A stretch of 15,413 bases of DNA, from positions 1-15,413 of the forward strand of contig JAKBSB010000008.1 of assembly GCA_021845155.1 (NCBI GenBank). Reading direction: 5' to 3'. Both the position numbers and the translations under genes were made by a program. How positions within the stretch are numbered: position 1 is the stretch's first letter; each line of letters begins with the position of its first letter. Below are positions 14,314 to 15,413 of the stretch, piece after piece. The DNA comes from Thermoplasmata archaeon. Lineage in GTDB: Archaea > Thermoplasmatota > Thermoplasmata > Thermoplasmatales > Thermoplasmataceae. The notes under the pieces were generated by a model. It saw only the letters and a list, made by a program, of their open reading frames with translations. It searched no databases and was not told the DNA's origin.

Positions 14314-14322
14314 AGGAGGTGA
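14314..14322 (+). promoter_or_regulatory. Strong Shine-Dalgarno fixing a TTG start
   Basis: AGGAGGTGA is a near-perfect anti-Shine-Dalgarno match, 4 nt before TTG at 14327. There is no ATG at the expected position, and TTG gives the family-typical N-terminus (M)IIGIDAHK. Confidence 0.8.
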
Positions 14323-14326
14323 CAGA

Positions 14327-15413
14327 TTGATAATAGGAATAGATGCACATAAACTTAGCGAATCTGTCTGTGTGACAGATAATGAAGGAAAGATCGTGGA
14401 AGAGTACAGGATGGATAATACGGAAAAGGAGTGGAATGTTTTCATGGGAAAATATTCAAAGGATTCTGATGTTGTGGTGGAATCCTCAACAACAGGAAAG
14501 TATGTTGCCAGGATGTTGAGGGATAACGGATTCAGGATTCATCTTGCGAATCCAAAGGCACTGAAGATCATATTCAGATCAACGAAGAAGACAGATAAGA
14601 ACGATGCGAGGAACCTTGCAAAGATCTTCAGGATAGGAGAACTGCCTGAATCCTATCTTCCATCAAGGGAGATTGATAACATAAGATCAATGATACGGTA
14701 CAGAAGATCACTGGGTGAAGAGGTCACGGCGATAAAGAACAGGGTTCATGCACTTCTTGCAAGGAATGGACTGTCAGTAGAGGCATCAGACATATTCGGT
14801 AAGAGGGCACTAAAAAAGATGCTTGAACTTTCAGCCAATCTGAATGAAACAGATGGATTCATCCTTACAGATCTTATTTCAAGGTTCGGTTCAATAAATA
14901 AGAACATTGAAACTGTTCAGGATCGTCTGGCATCCATGGGAAAGGACAATGAGTATGTGAAGATACTCATGAGCATACCCGGAATAGATTATTACACTGC
15001 CCTTGGAATATATTCAGAAATAGGTGACATTTCCAGGTTCCCGGATGCAGATCACCTTGCATCCTACACCGGTCTTGTACCTAAGGTTGACCAGTCCGGA
15101 TCGGTTGCAATATACGGGCATGTGACAAAGGCCGGCCCATCAGTATTGAGATTCTTCATTGTGAATTCTGTCCATACACTCATAAAACTGTCTCCAACGT
15201 TCAGGCGGTTATACAAAAAGATGAAGAAGAGGATTGGAAGAAACAGATCTGTTGTAGCAATAGCCAGGAAACTTGCTGTAACAATATACAACATGCTTGC
15301 AAAGAAAGAGGAATTTGTGGAGAATCACATGTTCGAGGCACTGAAGAAGAGAAAGCTGAAGGTAATGGAAGCAAGATCAAATAAATCAGAAAAATTCACC
15401 AAGGAAGATATGG
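14327..15413 (+). CDS. IS110-family DEDD transposase (bridge-RNA-guided recombinase), 3' end cut by window
   Basis: 362 codons are present and open to the window end; IS110 transposases are usually 340-420 aa, so only a short tail is missing. The RuvC-like DEDD domain has IIGIDAHK (D6), VVVESSTTG (E52) and KKTDKNDARN (D90, D93). A helical linker follows (IRSMIRYRRSLGEEVTAIKN). The C-terminal Transposase_20-type domain has MSIPGIDYYTALGIYSEIGD and ASYTGLVPKVDQSG, whose Ser is the likely nucleophile, then HVTKAGPSVLR. No stop or frameshift interrupts it, so the element may be active. The enzyme recombines an excised circle with target DNA under guidance of the left-end RNA. The start is TTG, which an ATG-only gene caller would miss. 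Confidence 0.95.
   Translation, partial: MIIGIDAHKLSESVCVTDNEGKIVEEYRMDNTEKEWNVFMGKYSKDSDVVVESSTTGKYVARMLRDNGFRIHLANPKALKIIFRSTKKTDKNDARNLAKIFRIGELPESYLPSREIDNIRSMIRYRRSLGEEVTAIKNRVHALLARNGLSVEASDIFGKRALKKMLELSANLNETDGFILTDLISRFGSINKNIETVQDRLASMGKDNEYVKILMSIPGIDYYTALGIYSEIGDISRFPDADHLASYTGLVPKVDQSGSVAIYGHVTKAGPSVLRFFIVNSVHTLIKLSPTFRRLYKKMKKRIGRNRSVVAIARKLAVTIYNMLAKKEEFVENHMFEALKKRKLKVMEARSNKSEKFTKEDM

Larger units (their letters stand above)
14124..15413 (+). mobile_element. IS110-family insertion sequence (left end and transposase; right end outside the window)
   Basis: The element runs from a proposed CT core at 14124-14125 to beyond the window end. The left end is ~200 nt of non-coding, structure-rich DNA followed by a DEDD transposase. 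A long non-coding left end, with no sign of terminal inverted repeats, is typical of the IS110 group rather than IS1111. The boundary is set by the bridge-RNA guide matches and by the break in the minus-strand operon. Insertion interrupts a gene of the replication operon. Confidence 0.7.

Noticed and set aside
14127..14348. 73-codon minus-strand frame with a hydrophobic N-terminus
   Set aside because: It lies entirely inside the IS110 left end, opposite the proposed bridge RNA and the transposase start; its openness follows from the structured, GC-rich DNA.

Overview
The window looks like a piece of an archaeal genome, most likely Thermoplasmatota/Thermoplasmatales; this is an inference from gene content and style, not from a database search. 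The supports are a tRNA-Pro without an encoded CCA, a textbook archaeal C/D-box sRNA, TATA boxes about 25-30 nt before leaderless-looking starts, AGG/ATA-rich codon use, and an Lrp-type ligand-binding-domain-only protein beside a kdp operon that has no kdpD/kdpE.

Layout. Positions 1-2045 are ordinary chromosome: the tail of a RAD55/KaiC-like ATPase, a CDGSH iron-sulfur protein, an MFS transporter, a C/D sRNA (1854-1911) and tRNA-Pro(UGG). A stretch with no recognised gene (2046-2550) follows. Positions 2626-7433 hold an Lrp/AsnC ligand-binding-domain protein and kdpA-kdpB-kdpC, the high-affinity K+ pump, with overlapping genes and a hairpin after kdpC. Positions 7434-8558 contain no intact gene, but the minus strand carries a decayed IS200/IS605-type TnpB remnant. 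Positions 8559-10415 (minus) encode an APC-type permease with a C-terminal CBS pair.

From about 10.5 kb rightwards the content changes to a replication module of a mobile element, all on the minus strand: a disrupted gene, a 51-aa protein, a 65-aa Cys-rich protein and an SF3/AAA+-like helicase, each linked by GTGA/ATGA stop-start overlaps. Next comes a 0.3-kb non-coding region with at least eight exact GGTAAGG iterons (a plausible origin), then an archaeo-eukaryotic-type primase. The natural reading is a plasmid or viral replicon, integrated or free.

This module is interrupted at about 14124 by an IS110-family insertion sequence (transposase 14327 to the window end, TTG start with a strong Shine-Dalgarno). 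Its left end, between the breakpoint and the transposase, folds by eye into the layout of an IS110 bridge RNA: a 5' hairpin, a target-type internal loop and a donor-type internal loop. Two predicted guides independently point to the same CT core at 14124-14125: one is identical to the left flank, the other is complementary to the element's left end. This gives a concrete prediction for the unseen right flank. This bridge RNA and the iteron-bearing primase/helicase replicon it inserted into are the most interesting parts of the window.
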